This document shows positions 26,829-35,929 of a DNA stretch of 55,337 nucleotides, piece after piece. How positions within the stretch are numbered: the stretch's first letter is position 1; every line of letters begins with the position of its first letter. Position numbers and translations under genes: made by a program. Below the pieces are notes generated by a model. It had not been told where the DNA came from. It saw only the letters and a list, made by a program, of their open reading frames with translations, and did not search any database. The DNA comes from Prochlorococcus sp. AG-402-P16 (GTDB lineage Bacteria > Cyanobacteriota > Cyanobacteriia > PCC-6307 > Cyanobiaceae), in contig QCJB01000010.1 in assembly GCA_003216295.1 (NCBI GenBank), positions 1 to 55,337 of the forward strand, read 5' to 3'.

Positions 26829-27051
26829 GGTTAATCCCCAACGACGCTACCTTGACATGCCAAAGGGAGGTTAACTTGTGTTTTTTGGTACAAATTAGCG
26901 TTTTGTCTGGAAAACGAAATTATCACTTAAGATTTTAGATTTGCTTAATATTTAAAAAAGAACTCACGGTAAACCTTAAATATACAAATTCAACTGTTTA
27001 CTTTTACCTATAATTTCGATCAAGTATTCTTGAGCCTATTTTATTTATTAA

Positions 27052-27630
27052 TTATACCGCTTCTGTGTGATTAATTAAAAGTTTCTCAACGTCATTTATA
27101 CCTTCAATTGCTGCTGTTTTTGCTAAATTGAAATCACCATTAGCCTCTTCTTCAAGGGCTCTTGCTATTTTATTCGTTAACTCTTCTTTTTTGCCTTCAA
27201 TCATAACTATTAGCTCATTTTCTATTACTTTTCTAACAGCCTTAGATGGTAATTTATCGTCTTTAGCTTCAGCAAAGGTTCCTTGTACAAGTTCTTGAAT
27301 AAATAAGCGATGAACCTCGCTGCTCCTTAAAAAACTTTCAGTAGCATTGATGATACCTTCTACTAGAGCTTCATCAGGTTCCGATTCTTTATTGGCTAAT
27401 TTAAATTCCCAATCTAGATGTTTTCTTTGCCATCCCGATGAATGTAAGCTTGGCATTACTGTCTGTGAAAAAGTATCTACAGACATTTCATAAATTCTTT
27501 CTGCCAATCGCTCACACCATTCTTTGCCATGATTTTGCAGATTTTTTTGCATTGCCGTTCTGGGAACTGCATGCCCACCGTGATGGCTGTGACATACACC
27601 ATCGGGACATTCGATCGCGGTGAGGCTCAT
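27052..27630 (-). CDS. Conserved protein with His/Cys-rich N-terminus
   Basis: 192 residues from ATG 27630 (MSLTAIECPDGVCHSHHGGHAV); a TTG at 27648 would add six residues. The N-terminal CPDGVCHSHHGGH packs two Cys and four His into thirteen residues, a likely metal-binding tail. The rest is mostly alpha-helical and charged, with WCERLAERIYEMSVDTFSQTVMPSLH and a C-terminal helix set (TNKIARALEEEANGDFNLAKTAAI). I do not recognise the family. It is divergent from pntA. Confidence 0.55.
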   Translation of the reverse strand: MSLTAIECPDGVCHSHHGGHAVPRTAMQKNLQNHGKEWCERLAERIYEMSVDTFSQTVMPSLHSSGWQRKHLDWEFKLANKESEPDEALVEGIINATESFLRSSEVHRLFIQELVQGTFAEAKDDKLPSKAVRKVIENELIVMIEGKKEELTNKIARALEEEANGDFNLAKTAAIEGINDVEKLLINHTEAV

Positions 27631-27761
27631 TTTTCTGATCGATAACAATTTCTCATTTCCTTCATAGCCAAGAAAAACTATTAGGAAAACCTTTCTTAAC
27701 TAAAAATGCTGGTATTCAAACGTTTACTCTTCTAATCTAAAAGAGGATAATTTTTTTTACT

Positions 27762-28907
27762 TTGGTAAGTTTCTTAATTCCCTGCGAATCAGCTTTATTG
27801 GAAACTCGCGTTTCTGCTACTCCAGAGACTGTAAAAAAGTTTTTGGAGTTAGGCTGTAAAGTATTTTTTGAAAAAGGTGCAGGCGAGGCAGCAGGCTTTT
27901 TGGATGATTCTTATCTAAATGCTGGTGCTGAATTAGTTGAAAAAGAAAATAATGAAGTAAAAAAAATTGTTGATATTGTTCTTTGCGTCCAGCCTCCTAA
28001 CGAAAGATTTCTGTCAAATTTAAAATCTGGGACTCTACTTGTTGGATTATTAAATCCTTATGGAAATAAATTATTAGCTGAGACATTAAAGTCCCAAAAA
28101 ATATCAGCAATTTCTTTGGAGTTACTTCCTCGAATTAGCAGAGCTCAATCATCTGATGCATTGTCCTCTCAGGCGAATATAGCTGGATATAAATCTGTTC
28201 TTTTAGCGGCTAGTGCGCTTGATCGATATTTTCCAATGTTAATGACTGCAGCTGGCACTATTCAGCCTTCTAAAGTTGTTGTTCTTGGAGCTGGGGTAGC
28301 AGGACTACAAGCTATAGCAACAGCAAAAAGACTTGGCGCTGTCGTTTATGTGAGTGATATTCGAGAAGCGGTAAAGGAGCAAGTTGAATCACTAGGAGCA
28401 AGATTTATTGAGCTTCCAAAGATTGATGAAACTCCATCAGAATCAGGTGGATATGCAAAACAAGTCTCGGATGAATTTCTTATCGAGCAAAGAAAAGAAT
28501 TGGCAAAACAATTATCTGAAGCTGATGTAGCAATTTGCACCGCTCAGGTGCCGGGCAAAAAAGCCCCCAAACTCATTGATGAAAAAATGTTGGATGACAT
28601 GCGTCCTGGTTCTGTAGTAATTGATCTTGCTGTTCTAAGTGGTGGAAATTGCGCATGCTCAAAACCAGGAGAAACTATTGTTAGAGAAGGTGTGAAGATT
28701 ATTGGTGCTTCTAATCTTCCCTGTTCAATTCCAAATCATGCTAGTTCTCTATATTCGAGGAATTTGTTGTCTCTTCTCCAACCAATGTTTAAAGAGGGTA
28801 AGTTTTTGATTGATAACGATGATGAGCTTATTGCGGGTTCTTTGATTAGTAAGGATGGGGTAATACTTAAATCTGAAATTATTGAGAATGGAGGAACTTG
28901 GTCATGA
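27762..28907 (+). CDS. pntA: NAD(P) transhydrogenase alpha subunit, soluble part
   Basis: A 381-residue protein of the split PntA type. It has the AlaDH/PNT N-terminal domain (IPCESALLETRVSATPETVKKFLELG, LNPYGNKLL, ALSSQANIAGYKSVLLAA) and the NAD-binding Rossmann motif VVLGAGVAGLQAIATAKRLGAVVYVSDIR. The start is a TTG at 27762; no closer ATG exists. It binds NAD(H) on the cytoplasmic face and works with PntA2 and PntB to drive NADPH formation from the proton gradient. It is followed by pntA2 with an ATGA overlap. Confidence 0.95.
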   Translation: MVSFLIPCESALLETRVSATPETVKKFLELGCKVFFEKGAGEAAGFLDDSYLNAGAELVEKENNEVKKIVDIVLCVQPPNERFLSNLKSGTLLVGLLNPYGNKLLAETLKSQKISAISLELLPRISRAQSSDALSSQANIAGYKSVLLAASALDRYFPMLMTAAGTIQPSKVVVLGAGVAGLQAIATAKRLGAVVYVSDIREAVKEQVESLGARFIELPKIDETPSESGGYAKQVSDEFLIEQRKELAKQLSEADVAICTAQVPGKKAPKLIDEKMLDDMRPGSVVIDLAVLSGGNCACSKPGETIVREGVKIIGASNLPCSIPNHASSLYSRNLLSLLQPMFKEGKFLIDNDDELIAGSLISKDGVILKSEIIENGGTWS

Positions 28908-29197
28908 GTTTTTTTAGTGAAGCTCTTTGGGTGCTGCTACTCGGAAGCTTATTGGGTTTAGAACTAATAGGTAAGGTCCCTCCAACTTTGCATACTCCAT
29001 TAATGAGTGGAGCAAATGCAATCTCAGGCATCACCATGTTGGCAGCTTTAACATTAATAATAAAATCAGGAGACAACTTACCTCTACTAATAATTGGCTC
29101 AATATCTCTTGGATTCGCTTTGTTTAATGTGATTGGTGGCTTTCTGGTTACAGACAGGATGCTTGCAATGTTTAGTCGTAAAAAAACTCGTAAATAG
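28904..29197 (+). CDS. pntA2: NAD(P) transhydrogenase alpha subunit 2, membrane part
   Basis: 97 residues from ATG 28904, which overlaps the pntA stop (ATGA 28904-28907); the in-frame TTG at 28898 is rejected. It has three or four transmembrane helices: EALWVLLLGSLLGLELIG, then PTLHTPLMSGANAISGITMLAALTLI (the PntAb core), then LPLLIIGSISLGFALFNVIGGFLVT. It forms part of the proton channel together with the PntB membrane domain. pntB begins 12 bases later. Confidence 0.93.
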   Translation: MSFFSEALWVLLLGSLLGLELIGKVPPTLHTPLMSGANAISGITMLAALTLIIKSGDNLPLLIIGSISLGFALFNVIGGFLVTDRMLAMFSRKKTRK

Positions 29198-29208
29198 GAT
29201 TATCTCTT

Positions 29209-30645
29209 ATGACTTTTATTGCTCCCATTAAGTTTGCTATTGATCTGCTGGCAGTTTTATTGCTTGCTTTAGGCATTAAAGGCCTTTCAAAAGTTAGATC
29301 AGCAAGAGAGGCAAATAGGCTTGCCGGTATTGCGATGATGTTGGCTGCTTTTGGAGTGTTGCTTAACTCTCAAGGCACCATAGGGATTTCTATTAACTCT
29401 TGGATTTGGATAATTTGTGGAACTTTAATTGGAGGCCTTTTAGGAGCTTTAACGGCTAAAAGGGTTCCAATGACTGCAATGCCTGAGATAGTTGCTTTGT
29501 TTAACGGTTGTGGAGGAATGTCATCGTTATTGGTCGCACTTGGCGTGGCTTTGTTCCCATCCTCAGGCGGCTCTGATGGCGTTGTGGGTGAACTTATTAG
29601 GAATTTTTCAATAGTCGTTTCACTCTTTGTAGGAGCTATTACATTCTCCGGATCAATAGTTGCAATGGCTAAGCTTCAGGGCTGGCTGTCTACTCCTTCT
29701 TGGACCCAAAGTAAGGCTAGGCATTTTTTCAATATTTTTTGCGCTGTTCTTGCTTTGATCGGTGGAATCTATCTTTCAATCGATGGACAAAATGGTCTTT
29801 TTCTTATTGTAATTGCCTCGTCTTTACTTGGCATTGGAGTAACTCTTCCCATTGGTGGGGCAGATATGCCAGTAGTCATATCTCTACTGAACAGCTACTC
29901 AGGTGTTGCAGCAGCAGCAGCTGGATTCGTCGTTGGTAGTCAACTTTTGATTGTTGCTGGTGCAATGGTTGGAGCTGCTGGTTTGATACTTACTCAAGTC
30001 ATGTGTGATGGCATGAACAGATCATTAGTGTCTGTGTTGTTTGGCGGTGCACTTGGTTCTAGTTCAGTTGCTTCAGGAGGAGGTGGAGAGTATACAAACA
30101 TCACTAGTTGCAGCCCAGAAGAATGTGCACTGTCTCTCGAGGCTGCAGAGAGAGTTGTAATTGTGCCAGGTTATGGCCTTGCCGTTGCTCAGGCTCAGCA
30201 CACTCTTAGGGAAGTCACCAGAGTTTTAGAAAATGCCGAAATTGAAGTCACCTATGCCATTCATCCTGTCGCTGGAAGGATGCCCGGTCATATGAATGTT
30301 CTTTTGGCGGAAGCAGATGTACCTTATGAGCAACTAAAAGAAATGGATGTAATTAATCCTGAATTCCCTGCAACGGATGTTGTATTGGTTCTAGGAGCAA
30401 ATGATGTGGTTAATCCACAGGCTAAGACTGATCAGTCTTCCCCTCTTTATGGAATGCCGGTTTTAGATGTTCAAGAAGCGAGAACTGTTTTTGTTGTTAA
30501 AAGAGGAATGAGCGCTGGATATTCAGGTATAAAAAACGATCTTTTTGACCTGCCTAATACTTCTATGGTCTTTGGAGATGCAAAAAAAGTTCTTGGCGAT
30601 CTTTTGTTGGAACTAAAGGATCTTGGAGTTGGTAGCAAAGGATAA
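29209..30645 (+). CDS. pntB: NAD(P) transhydrogenase beta subunit
   Basis: A 478-residue protein. Residues ~1-265 hold about eight or nine transmembrane helices (TMLTAKRVPMTAMPEIVALFNGCGG-type core, GADMPVVISLLNSYSGVAAAAAGFVV). The last ~185 residues are the NADP-binding domain, with VVIVPGYGLAVAQAQHTLREV, HPVAGRMPGHMNVLLAEADVPY and VLVLGANDVVNPQA, the dIII signature. It completes the split three-gene transhydrogenase typical of cyanobacteria. The alpha/beta hydrolase gene downstream starts inside its 3' end. Confidence 0.96.
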   Translation: MTFIAPIKFAIDLLAVLLLALGIKGLSKVRSAREANRLAGIAMMLAAFGVLLNSQGTIGISINSWIWIICGTLIGGLLGALTAKRVPMTAMPEIVALFNGCGGMSSLLVALGVALFPSSGGSDGVVGELIRNFSIVVSLFVGAITFSGSIVAMAKLQGWLSTPSWTQSKARHFFNIFCAVLALIGGIYLSIDGQNGLFLIVIASSLLGIGVTLPIGGADMPVVISLLNSYSGVAAAAAGFVVGSQLLIVAGAMVGAAGLILTQVMCDGMNRSLVSVLFGGALGSSSVASGGGGEYTNITSCSPEECALSLEAAERVVIVPGYGLAVAQAQHTLREVTRVLENAEIEVTYAIHPVAGRMPGHMNVLLAEADVPYEQLKEMDVINPEFPATDVVLVLGANDVVNPQAKTDQSSPLYGMPVLDVQEARTVFVVKRGMSAGYSGIKNDLFDLPNTSMVFGDAKKVLGDLLLELKDLGVGSKG

Positions 30646-31738
30646 TTTGAAAAGAGAGGAGTTACTTTCAGATTTAGGAATAAGCTCTTTTAAAGAGCGT
30701 TTCCCCTGGATTGGAGCTGACCTTCAGACCCTAAGAGATACATTTGCTTCCGATGCATTGCCCGATGTCAACACATCAGAGATTCGTATAAATGTTCCAC
30801 CTCTAAAAAGTAGAAAAACTGGAGGAGGCTCATTGGTTGCATACTTGGATAAACCATCAAGTTCTTTTCGCATTAATGGTTTAGTTCTACTTCTGCATGG
30901 ACTTGGTGGTTCTTCTCGTAGAAGAGGGTTGACCAGGATGGCGAATGCTTTGGTGCAATCAAATTTCGCCGTTTTGAAACTTAATCTTAGAGGTTCAGAT
31001 CCTTGTAGAAATTATGTTGATGGTACCTATGCTGCTGAGTGCAATAGTGATTTGGTTCCTGTATTAAGGCGAGCCAGAGAGATTTCATACCAATTAACAA
31101 ATTACTATCAATTTTCAAAAAGCATTCCTCTTTTTGGGGCTGGGATTTCTTTGGGTGGAACCATTCTTTTAAATGCTTGTATGACTGATGAGTCTTTATT
31201 AGATGGATTGGTATGTATTAGTAGTCCTTTGGACTTGAATGAATGTAGTTCTTCTATTGAAAGACCAAGAAATTTTATTTATCAGAAATGGTTGTTAAAT
31301 CGTTTAATTAGGCAAACTTTAGAAGATCCTTTTGGGATAGAAGAAAAAGAAAAGAATGCATTAGTAATAAATAAAAAAGATAATAAAAGAAAAATAAATG
31401 ATATTAGATCTTTTGATAATTTTATAACTGCTCCAAGGTGGGGATATGAAAATGTTGAGGAATATTATGAGAAGGCATCTCCATTTTTCTCTCTTATTAA
31501 GAATGAAAAACCTCTTCCTAAAACATTATTTATTCAATCTAAAGATGATCCTTGGGTGCCTTTTTTAGCTGCAGAAAAACTAATGGAAAAAATGAAGTTT
31601 TCTAATAATCATGATCTTTATAAATTTATTTTTACAGATAAAGGTGGACACAATGGATTTCATGGAGTTGATGGGTGCTGGGGGGATCAAGTTGTTTCAA
31701 AATGGTTTTTATCCTTGAAAACTATTAATCTTAAATAG
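30623..31738 (+). CDS. Alpha/beta hydrolase, YheT-like
   Basis: A 371-residue protein resembling the YheT/COG0429 group: [14 protein letters not shown] near the start, [44 protein letters not shown], the nucleophile elbow GAGISLGG, and a late His in [10 protein letters not shown]. The start is uncertain; TTG 30623 overlaps pntB by 23 bases, and TTG at 30629 or 30647 are alternatives. There is no signal peptide. Overlap with pntB suggests cotranscription, though no functional link is known. Its end overlaps the dxr stop by eight bases. Confidence 0.82.
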   Translation: MELVAKDNLKREELLSDLGISSFKERFPWIGADLQTLRDTFASDALPDVNTSEIRINVPPLKSRKTGGGSLVAYLDKPSSSFRINGLVLLLHGLGGSSRRRGLTRMANALVQSNFAVLKLNLRGSDPCRNYVDGTYAAECNSDLVPVLRRAREISYQLTNYYQFSKSIPLFGAGISLGGTILLNACMTDESLLDGLVCISSPLDLNECSSSIERPRNFIYQKWLLNRLIRQTLEDPFGIEEKEKNALVINKKDNKRKINDIRSFDNFITAPRWGYENVEEYYEKASPFFSLIKNEKPLPKTLFIQSKDDPWVPFLAAEKLMEKMKFSNNHDLYKFIFTDKGGHNGFHGVDGCWGDQVVSKWFLSLKTINLK

Positions 31739-32969
31739 CAATTTTTGTAATACTTTTTTCTGAATAATCTAAAACTTCTTTTCTTGCCCAGCTATCAATT
31801 GCAAGAATATCACTTAGGCTTGGATTTAGATTAAGGTCGCATTTATGTTTCTCGCAAATTGCCTCAATTACTTTTGGAATATCGATAAATTTAAATTTTT
31901 CTTCTAGAAATAGTTCTACTGCTTTTTCATTAGCGGCATTAAGAACTGCTGGCATTGTGCCTCCTAATCTGCCTGCGCTGTAAGCAAGTTCCATGCATGG
32001 ATATTTTTTAGTATCTGGCTCCTTAAAAGTTAAACTACCTACCTCAGTAAGCTTTAATTTTCTCCATGGCGTTTTAAATCGAGCAGGCCAACTTAAGCAA
32101 TACAAAATAGGGAGCTTCATATCTGGCCATCCTAATTGAGCTAAAACTGATGAATCATCCAATTCAACCATTGAATGAATAATGCTTTGTGGATGGATAA
32201 TGATTTCGATTTGATCATATGAAAGTCCGAAAAGATAATGTGCTTCAATCACCTCGAGCCCCTTATTCATAAGGGTTGCAGAATCTACAGTTATTTTCTT
32301 TCCCATGCTCCAATTAGGATGGCTAGTTGCGTCCTTGACAGTTGCCTTGGCTAAATCTTCTGCTTCCCAATCTCTAAAAGCTCCACCTGATGCAGTTAAT
32401 TGAATGGACTTAAATCCAGGAGTAGGCACTCCAGTTGAGAGCCTTGCATTGTCAGCCCATGGCGTTCCTTGGAGACATTGAAATATCGCCGAGTGTTCAG
32501 AATCTGCAGGTAATAATCTGCTTCCACTTTTTTTTAAAGCAGGAATGACAACTGGTCCTGCTGCAATAAGAGTTTCCTTATTTGCTAGAGCTAAGTCCTT
32601 CCCTGCTTGAATAGCTGCAAGTGTGGGTAAGAGGCCAGCACAGCCAACTATTCCAGTTACAACAAGATCTGCACTTTCCCAGGCTGCTGCAGTATTAAGG
32701 CCATCGGCTCCCGCCATCAATATGGGCTTCTTGAATATTTTTGGATCTTCAGTAAAACTATTTATTCTCTTAGATAGTTCTGGTAAAAGCGACTCATCGG
32801 CTAGAGAAACAACTTCAGGTTGATGAGTTTCAATTTGCTTGATTAATAAATCAAGGTTTTTGCCTGCTGTTAGTGCAACAATTTTGAATTGATCAGGAAA
32901 CTCTTCTGCAATTTGAAGGGTTTGAGTTCCAATAGATCCTGTTGAGCCTAAAACGCTTATGGCTTTCAC
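31731..32969 (-). CDS. dxr: 1-deoxy-D-xylulose 5-phosphate reductoisomerase
   Basis: A 412-residue protein with the NADPH site [36 protein letters not shown], the metal/substrate region [15 protein letters not shown], and [32 protein letters not shown]. All are standard DXR motifs. It converts DXP to MEP, the committed step of non-mevalonate isoprenoid synthesis that feeds carotenoid, phytol and quinone pathways. Length is normal. It is divergent from the NSS symporter gene. Confidence 0.96.
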   Translation of the reverse strand: MKAISVLGSTGSIGTQTLQIAEEFPDQFKIVALTAGKNLDLLIKQIETHQPEVVSLADESLLPELSKRINSFTEDPKIFKKPILMAGADGLNTAAAWESADLVVTGIVGCAGLLPTLAAIQAGKDLALANKETLIAAGPVVIPALKKSGSRLLPADSEHSAIFQCLQGTPWADNARLSTGVPTPGFKSIQLTASGGAFRDWEAEDLAKATVKDATSHPNWSMGKKITVDSATLMNKGLEVIEAHYLFGLSYDQIEIIIHPQSIIHSMVELDDSSVLAQLGWPDMKLPILYCLSWPARFKTPWRKLKLTEVGSLTFKEPDTKKYPCMELAYSAGRLGGTMPAVLNAANEKAVELFLEEKFKFIDIPKVIEAICEKHKCDLNLNPSLSDILAIDSWARKEVLDYSEKSITKIAI

Positions 32970-33061
32970 ATTGTGAAGGCAAGTATGACCAGTCTCCCAT
33001 TTAAAGGTATAACCCAGTTAAGTATTTACCAGTTTCTTCTGGATTTTAATAGAGATTTATT

Positions 33062-34387
33062 ATGCAAGAAAGGGAACAATGGAGGTCAGGACTAGGATTC
33101 GCGCTTGCCGCGGCTGGTAGTGCGGTAGGTCTTGGTAACCTTTGGGGCTTTGCTTATAGGTCATCTCAAGGAGGGGGACTTGCGTTTCTTGTCCTTTATG
33201 TATTGATTGTTTTAGTGGTTTGTCTGCCTGTGTTAGTGGCAGAGATGGTCTTGGGAAGGAGTACTGCTAGTAGCCCTTTCCTTGCGCCAATTAAAGCTGC
33301 AGGTGAAAATTGGAAGCCTTTAGGATGGCTGTTTGCAATTGCTTCTTGTGGAATTCTCTCTTATTACGCAGTGATAATGGGATGGACAATTGATACTTTT
33401 TTCCATTCCTTATTTATCGGACTACCTTCAGACATGACAGAAGCTGGAGAATTCTTCGGCAAAATTAGTAGTGGTAATAGTGTATTTGTTGGTCAAATAA
33501 TTAGTTTAATATTGACTTCTTTAGTTGTTTTTGCCGGCGTTCGAGGAGGTATTGAAAAACTAACAAAATGGGCTATGCCTTTTCTATTTGGCTTGCTTTT
33601 AATATTAGCTATATGGGCTGCAACTTTGCCTGGGGCGTGGGAAGGTTATACGTCATTTTTACTTAAATGGGATTCATCTCAACTTTTTGATAAAAACACA
33701 ATAAGTAATGCATTCAAACAGGCTTTCTTTTCTTTAAGTTTGGGTATTGGAATTATGGTGGCCTATTCTTCATATCTCAATCGTAAAAATCACCTTCCTA
33801 AAGAAGCTTTGAGAGTTGCAACTTTGGATACTGCTGTTGGTTTGCTTGCTGGGTTGATTACATTTCCAGTCGTTATGAGTTTTGGTTTGAAAGACGTTGT
33901 AAGTGAATCAACTGTTGGGACCTTATTTATTGCTCTGCCAACTGGATTTGCAAATCTTGGATTGTTTGGGAGATTGATTGCTGCAGTTTTCTTTGGATTG
34001 GCTTTTATAGCTGCTATTACTTCTTCTGTTTCATTAATGGAAGTACCAGTATCTTCTTTTATGGACAGGCTTAATTGGAGTAGGAAGAAGGCCGTTTGGA
34101 CTTCAACTTTGTTGATTTTCTTGATTGGAATACCGTCTGCTATCTCTACAGACTTTTTAGGCAAGTCTGATGCTATTTGTAATACACTTTTGATATTAGG
34201 TGGTCTTCTAATTTCAATTCTTTTGGGTTGGATTGTCCCAAATCGTTATGATGAGGACCTTTCTAATTCTAATTCTAATTTGAGAGTTAGAAGGTATCTA
34301 AAATTTATGCTGCGATGGGTTTCTCCACCAGTTATTGCTATTGGACTTTATTTAACAGTCTTGTCTACAATAGAAGCATTTGCTTGA
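33062..34387 (+). CDS. Sodium-dependent NSS-family transporter
   Basis: A 441-residue, 11-12 helix protein of the neurotransmitter:sodium symporter family. Helix 1 reads ALAAAGSAVGLGNLWGFAYRSSQGGGLAFLVLY, the unwound substrate/Na+ site. Most family members have LGN(I/L)WRFPY here, so the usual gating Arg is Gly in this protein. Other landmarks are VCLPVLVAEMVLGR (helix 2) and FKQAFFSLSLGIGIMVAYSSYL (helix 6/7). It probably imports an amino acid with sodium; the substrate is not predictable. It converges with cysS three bases later. Confidence 0.88.
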   Translation: MQEREQWRSGLGFALAAAGSAVGLGNLWGFAYRSSQGGGLAFLVLYVLIVLVVCLPVLVAEMVLGRSTASSPFLAPIKAAGENWKPLGWLFAIASCGILSYYAVIMGWTIDTFFHSLFIGLPSDMTEAGEFFGKISSGNSVFVGQIISLILTSLVVFAGVRGGIEKLTKWAMPFLFGLLLILAIWAATLPGAWEGYTSFLLKWDSSQLFDKNTISNAFKQAFFSLSLGIGIMVAYSSYLNRKNHLPKEALRVATLDTAVGLLAGLITFPVVMSFGLKDVVSESTVGTLFIALPTGFANLGLFGRLIAAVFFGLAFIAAITSSVSLMEVPVSSFMDRLNWSRKKAVWTSTLLIFLIGIPSAISTDFLGKSDAICNTLLILGGLLISILLGWIVPNRYDEDLSNSNSNLRVRRYLKFMLRWVSPPVIAIGLYLTVLSTIEAFA

Positions 34388-34389
34388 TC

Positions 34390-35886
34390 TCAAAATCGTC
34401 TCCATTCAGTATAGCCCTTTGGTTTATCAATTAAATCAATTCCCATATCTTTCAATTCATTTCTTATTTTATCAGCAAGAATAAAGTCTTTATTTGCTTT
34501 CGCTAAGGATCTATTATTGATAAGCTCTTCAATTTTATCAGTGTCAATTTCTAGTTTGTTTTTTGGAGTTTCTTGCTTTAAATTTACTTTTAACCCTAGA
34601 ACTCCTGCTAACTCAGAAAGTAGTTCCCATTTTTTAAAAACTTGATTTAATTCATCTTGATTAATTTCATTAATATCTTTTTCTTTTATTAAATTTATGA
34701 ACTTCCTGATTGGTTGAGATAGTTCAAAAAGAATAGATAAAGCTCCAGATGTATTTAGATCATCATCCATGTATTTTTCAAAGTCTGATAATAATTTAAA
34801 TGAGTTTTTATCAAGCTCACTGTTTATAGATCTTTTTATAGGTTTGTCTAGGTTGATTTCATTTATGTTTTGATCTTTTGTTTTATAAATATGACCAAAA
34901 GCAAGGCAATTGTTTAATCTTTCCCATCCTTTTGATGCGGCTTTTAGTGCTTCTTCAGTAAAATCTAATGGCTTTCGATAATTAGTTTGCAAAACAAAAA
35001 ATCTCAATGTCATAGGTGAAATGTCTTCATCTAATAAAGCTCTAATGGTTGTAAAGTTACCTAGTGATTTGCTCATTTTTTCACCTCCAACATTAACCAT
35101 TCCATTGTGAAGCCAGTATTTTGCTAGCTCTTTACCATTGCAGGCTTCTGATTGAGCTATTTCATTCTCATGATGAGGAAAAATCAGGTCTGATCCACCA
35201 AGATGGATATCAATACTTTCTCCTAATTCTTGTTTAACCATTGCTGAACATTCAATATGCCAACCTGGTCTACCTTTTCCCCAAGGAGAAGAATAACTAA
35301 TCTCATCTGACTTGGACTTTTTCCATAGAGCAAAATCAAGGGAATTCTTCTTGCTTTTTTCTTGATTAATTTTTAAACGACCAGCTGCATTGTCTATTTG
35401 ATTCTCAATTTCTCTACCACTTAATTTTCCATAGCTTTTATGTTTATCTACTGAAAAATAAACATCACCATTATTGGAGTAAGCTATATTTTTTTCTTCT
35501 AAGTCTTCTATAAAATTAATAATTTGATGTAGGCATTTTGTTGCTCTTGGCATGCTATTTGGCCTAAGAATAGAGAGAGTATCCATGTCTTTATGAAATT
35601 CATCAATATTTCTCTCACTTAACTCATCAGTTGAGCAACCTTCTTTCTTCGCTCTTTTAATAATTTTATCATCAATATCTGTGAAATTTTGCACAAACTT
35701 AACTTCAAATCCTTTCCAAATTAAAAATCGTCTTAATACATCCCAATTAAGATAACTTCTTGCATGACCAAGATGACAAAGATCATAAACAGTTACTCCA
35801 CAGCAATATATTTTGACTTGATTTGGATTTATAGTAATAAAATCCTCTTTCTTTTTTGATAAGGTGTTTGTGAATTTTAAGGACAA
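34390..35886 (-). CDS. cysS: Cysteinyl-tRNA synthetase
   Basis: A 498-residue class I synthetase. The HIGH motif appears as CHLGHARSY and the KMSKS motif as KMSKSLGNF. Zinc ligands are in CCGVTVYDLCHLGH, GWHIECSAM and HHENEIAQSEA. The C-terminal anticodon-binding helices are present (ANKDFILADKIRNELKDMGIDLIDKPKGYTEWRRF). It charges tRNA-Cys in the cytoplasm. Length is normal. It lies just downstream of polA on the same strand (44 bases). Confidence 0.96.
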   Translation of the reverse strand: MSLKFTNTLSKKKEDFITINPNQVKIYCCGVTVYDLCHLGHARSYLNWDVLRRFLIWKGFEVKFVQNFTDIDDKIIKRAKKEGCSTDELSERNIDEFHKDMDTLSILRPNSMPRATKCLHQIINFIEDLEEKNIAYSNNGDVYFSVDKHKSYGKLSGREIENQIDNAAGRLKINQEKSKKNSLDFALWKKSKSDEISYSSPWGKGRPGWHIECSAMVKQELGESIDIHLGGSDLIFPHHENEIAQSEACNGKELAKYWLHNGMVNVGGEKMSKSLGNFTTIRALLDEDISPMTLRFFVLQTNYRKPLDFTEEALKAASKGWERLNNCLAFGHIYKTKDQNINEINLDKPIKRSINSELDKNSFKLLSDFEKYMDDDLNTSGALSILFELSQPIRKFINLIKEKDINEINQDELNQVFKKWELLSELAGVLGLKVNLKQETPKNKLEIDTDKIEELINNRSLAKANKDFILADKIRNELKDMGIDLIDKPKGYTEWRRF

Positions 35887-35929
35887 TTTCTTAGATAAAA
35901 ATGTGAGGAATTATTGAATTAGTTAGCAA

